A stretch of 64,000 bases of DNA, taken from Flavobacteriaceae bacterium. GTDB lineage: Bacteria; Bacteroidota; Bacteroidia; Flavobacteriales; Flavobacteriaceae. The notes under the pieces were generated by a model that saw only the letters and a program-made list of their open reading frames with translations, was not told where the DNA came from and searched no databases. Both the position numbers and the translations under genes were made by a program. Positions 62,368 to 64,000 of the stretch are shown here, piece by piece; the first letter of the stretch is position 1, and each line of letters starts with the position of its first letter. The stretch is taken from the NCBI GenBank assembly GCA_947448525.1, contig CANFNV010000002.1, positions 124,001-188,000 on the forward strand. The letters run 5' to 3'.

Positions 62368-63102
62368 ATGTCAATATTCCAAGAAATAGTAAAATCAAAA
62401 GCAGAAGACAAAAAACTGCTGGCCATTCTAATTGATCCAGATAAAGTTGAAATGTGTTTCGTTTCGATTTTAATAAAAAAAATCAATCAATCACCCGCAA
62501 CTCACCTTTTTGTAGGAGGAAGTTCATTTGATGGAATTCATTTAGACGATTTAATTATTGAATTAAAATCGAAAACTAATTTGCCAATTTTATTATTTCC
62601 TGGAAATCCGTCACAAATTTCGAATAAAGCTGACGGAATTTTATTCCTAACATTATTATCTGGTAGAAACCCAGATTATTTAATAGAGCATCAAGTTAAT
62701 GCCGTACCAATTTTAAATAAAACTAATTTAGAAGTCATTTCAACCGGTTATATTTTAATCGAAAGCGGAACCGAAACTGCTGTTGAACGAGTAAGTCAAA
62801 CAAAACCATTAGATAGAAAAAATCCCGATTATGCTTTGCAAACAGCTCAAGCAGGAGCATTCATAGGCAATAAATTAATATATTTAGAAGCAGGTAGTGG
62901 CGCACTATTATCGGTTCCAACAGAAATGATTCATTTGGTTTCTAAGAATATAGGTATACCTCTAATTGTAGGTGGCGGCATTCGTTCCAAACAAGAAATA
63001 GAAAATGCATACAATTCGGGAGCCGATATGGTTGTAATTGGAACTGCATTTGAAAATGATTTAGATTTTTTTAATTCGAAATTCAATAATCAACAATCGT
63101 AA
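62368..63102 (+). CDS. Geranylgeranylglyceryl/heptaprenylglyceryl phosphate synthase family protein
   Basis: The 244-residue TIM-barrel prenyltransferase of the PcrB/GGGPS family makes prenyl ethers of glycerol 1-phosphate. Family marks are LLAILIDPDKVE (metal Asp), FVGGSSFDGIHLDD, PILLFPGNPSQIS, STGYILIESG, YLEAGSGA and VGGGIRSKQEIENAYNSGADMVVIG in two parts (phosphate loop). Archaeal-type GGGPS enzymes occur in some Bacteroidota, where the lipid product is not well understood. I chose the ATG at 62368. A GTG four codons upstream would add MPNI. It follows the phosphopantetheinyl transferase gene at 31 bases. Confidence 0.9.
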   Translation: MSIFQEIVKSKAEDKKLLAILIDPDKVEMCFVSILIKKINQSPATHLFVGGSSFDGIHLDDLIIELKSKTNLPILLFPGNPSQISNKADGILFLTLLSGRNPDYLIEHQVNAVPILNKTNLEVISTGYILIESGTETAVERVSQTKPLDRKNPDYALQTAQAGAFIGNKLIYLEAGSGALLSVPTEMIHLVSKNIGIPLIVGGGIRSKQEIENAYNSGADMVVIGTAFENDLDFFNSKFNNQQS

Positions 63103-63106
63103 ACCC

Positions 63107-63724
63107 ATGTTAGATTTCTTTGTTTCACAATATAAAAACACCTCAACAATCCAAATCATTTTGGAATTTTTGGCTTTTGTATTAGGAATAATAAGTGTTT
63201 TTTGTGCTAAAAAAGAGAATATATGGGTCTTTCCTACGGGATTAATTTCAACATTAATAACAGTTTATTTATTGTATGAAGCACACTATTTTGGAGATAT
63301 GACAATGAATTTTTACTATTCTGTAATGAGTGTTTATGGTTGGTATAAATGGACTTCAAAAAAAACCACCCCCAATTTAAAAATTACAAAAACCACAAGA
63401 AAGGAACAAAAAATGGGAGTAGGATTTTTTCTCTTGACCATAATTATTACTTATTTAGTTTATGTTTTTTTTGATTATAAACTTGAAATTCCTAATTATA
63501 TTGATATTTTTACGTCAGGAATATTTTTTACAGGCATGTGGTATATGGCTTTAAAAAAAATTGAAAACTGGACATTATGGATTTTTGGCGATATAATTGC
63601 AGTTCCATTATTTGCTTATAGAGGACTTGGAATGCTGTCGTTACAATATTTAATATTTACAATTATCGCCATTTTTGGCTATTCAGAATGGAAGAAAATC
63701 TTAAACAACAACCTACAGAAATAA
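63107..63724 (+). CDS. pnuC: PnuC-family nicotinamide riboside transporter
   Basis: The 205-residue inner-membrane protein has about seven hydrophobic segments in the PnuC layout, with the family words LAFVLGIISVFCAKKENIWVFPTGLIS, YSVMSVYGWYKWTSKK and GDIIAVPLFAYRGLGMLSLQYL. PnuC carries nicotinamide riboside into the cell without coupled ions. The kinase-like gene that follows fits, because phosphorylation by a kinase traps the substrate. It starts four bases after the GGGPS gene and overlaps the next gene by 37 bases. Confidence 0.92.
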   Translation: MLDFFVSQYKNTSTIQIILEFLAFVLGIISVFCAKKENIWVFPTGLISTLITVYLLYEAHYFGDMTMNFYYSVMSVYGWYKWTSKKTTPNLKITKTTRKEQKMGVGFFLLTIIITYLVYVFFDYKLEIPNYIDIFTSGIFFTGMWYMALKKIENWTLWIFGDIIAVPLFAYRGLGMLSLQYLIFTIIAIFGYSEWKKILNNNLQK

Positions 63725-64000
63725 TCAAAATTGCACTATTTGGACCAGAATCTTCTGGAAAAACTACTCTTGCATCACAACTCGCATCAGCATTTAATAC
63801 TGTTTGGATTCCTGAATTTGCACGTGATTATTTACAAGATAAATGGAATTTTAAACAAGAAATATGTTCGCAAGAAGATTTAATTTCCATTGCAATTGGG
63901 CAAACCAATCTTGAAAATGAAGCTTTAAACCAAGCTAATAAACTGCTTTTTTGTGACACCAATTTGCTGGTTACTAAAGTTTATTCAGACATCTATTTTA
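63688..64000 (+). CDS. ATP-binding protein of nicotinamide riboside kinase (NadR C-domain) type, partial
   Basis: The first 104 codons are visible and the gene runs off the window. A short N-terminal tail (MEENLKQQPTE) precedes a P-loop FGPESSGKTTLASQLA (about residues 18-33) and the segment IPEFARDYLQDKW, both typical of the AAA-type ribosylnicotinamide kinase domain of NadR. The NadR adenylyltransferase domain that normally precedes it is absent, so this looks like a stand-alone kinase. The start ATG lies inside pnuC in another frame (37-base overlap), which implies translational coupling. Confidence 0.82.
   Translation, partial: MEENLKQQPTEIIKIALFGPESSGKTTLASQLASAFNTVWIPEFARDYLQDKWNFKQEICSQEDLISIAIGQTNLENEALNQANKLLFCDTNLLVTKVYSDIYF

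Noticed and set aside
1..64000. Mobile elements, integrases, toxin-antitoxin or defence genes
   Set aside because: I looked for transposase, integrase, restriction-modification, toxin-antitoxin and abortive-infection motifs among the translated genes and found none. Gene composition looks uniform.

Overview
The window is AT-rich, gene-dense chromosomal DNA from a member of the Bacteroidota, almost certainly a Flavobacterium-like Flavobacteriaceae species. The evidence is a type IX secretion (T9SS) type-B sorting domain on a giant surface protein followed by a PorP/SprF partner, a GlnRS carrying a C-terminal YqeY-type domain, phylum-typical families (DUF4175, DUF4837, DUF2480, head-GIN DUF2807), Bacteroidota promoter words of the form TAnnTTTG with an upstream TTG, and weak Shine-Dalgarno signals. 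I see no insertion sequence, prophage, CRISPR array or rRNA operon.

Layout. 1-1.7 kb: the end of a cation-efflux gene, rpiB, and a 680-bp gene-free AT-rich stretch with DnaA-box-like words (a weak oriC candidate). 1.8-11.1 kb: rnr, a head-GIN protein, a LysE-type exporter, tRNA-Cys, folB, glnS, a YtxH/holin-like membrane trio and gltX. 11.3-18.2 kb: DUF4175-ybeY-mnmG-methyltransferase, with three parS-like ParB sites around mnmG. 18.4-28.1 kb: an OmpH-like lipoprotein, a PIF1-type helicase, a DoxX-like protein, holB, pgk, a lytic transglycosylase with five LysM domains, a DUF4837 lipoprotein and an ElaA-type acetyltransferase. 28.1-36 kb, all on the minus strand: an OmpA protein, a CtpA-type protease, rnpA, an M1 peptidase, a subtilase and an MBL-fold hydrolase. 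36.1-44.8 kb: the SUF iron-sulfur assembly locus (sufA, B, C, D, S, E, a SufT-like gene and DUF2480), interrupted by an inverted serine hydrolase gene. 44.9-60 kb: hflX and the T9SS surface cluster (a 3642-residue CUB/Fn3/BIG2 protein, a PorP/SprF protein and an OmpA/PD40 protein). 60.1-64 kb: ahcY, a phosphopantetheinyl transferase, a GGGP synthase, pnuC and the start of a nicotinamide riboside kinase-like gene.

How the genes fit together. Most are housekeeping genes: translation and tRNA charging, RNA decay and processing, Fe-S assembly, cell-envelope turnover, and nicotinamide riboside salvage. The T9SS cluster is the main accessory, surface-exposed module. The parS sites, with mnmG and rnpA, suggest that this stretch lies in the origin-proximal part of the chromosome.

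Most interesting non-gene structures: the parS cluster, one site of which encodes the C-terminus of YbeY; a terminator hairpin whose loop holds the start codon of the next gene and whose 3' arm and T-run encode its signal peptide, with a -7-like element placed so that a local transcript would skip the hairpin; and short intergenic repeat families that reach into coding ends. I found no convincing novel multi-gene system such as a defence island.
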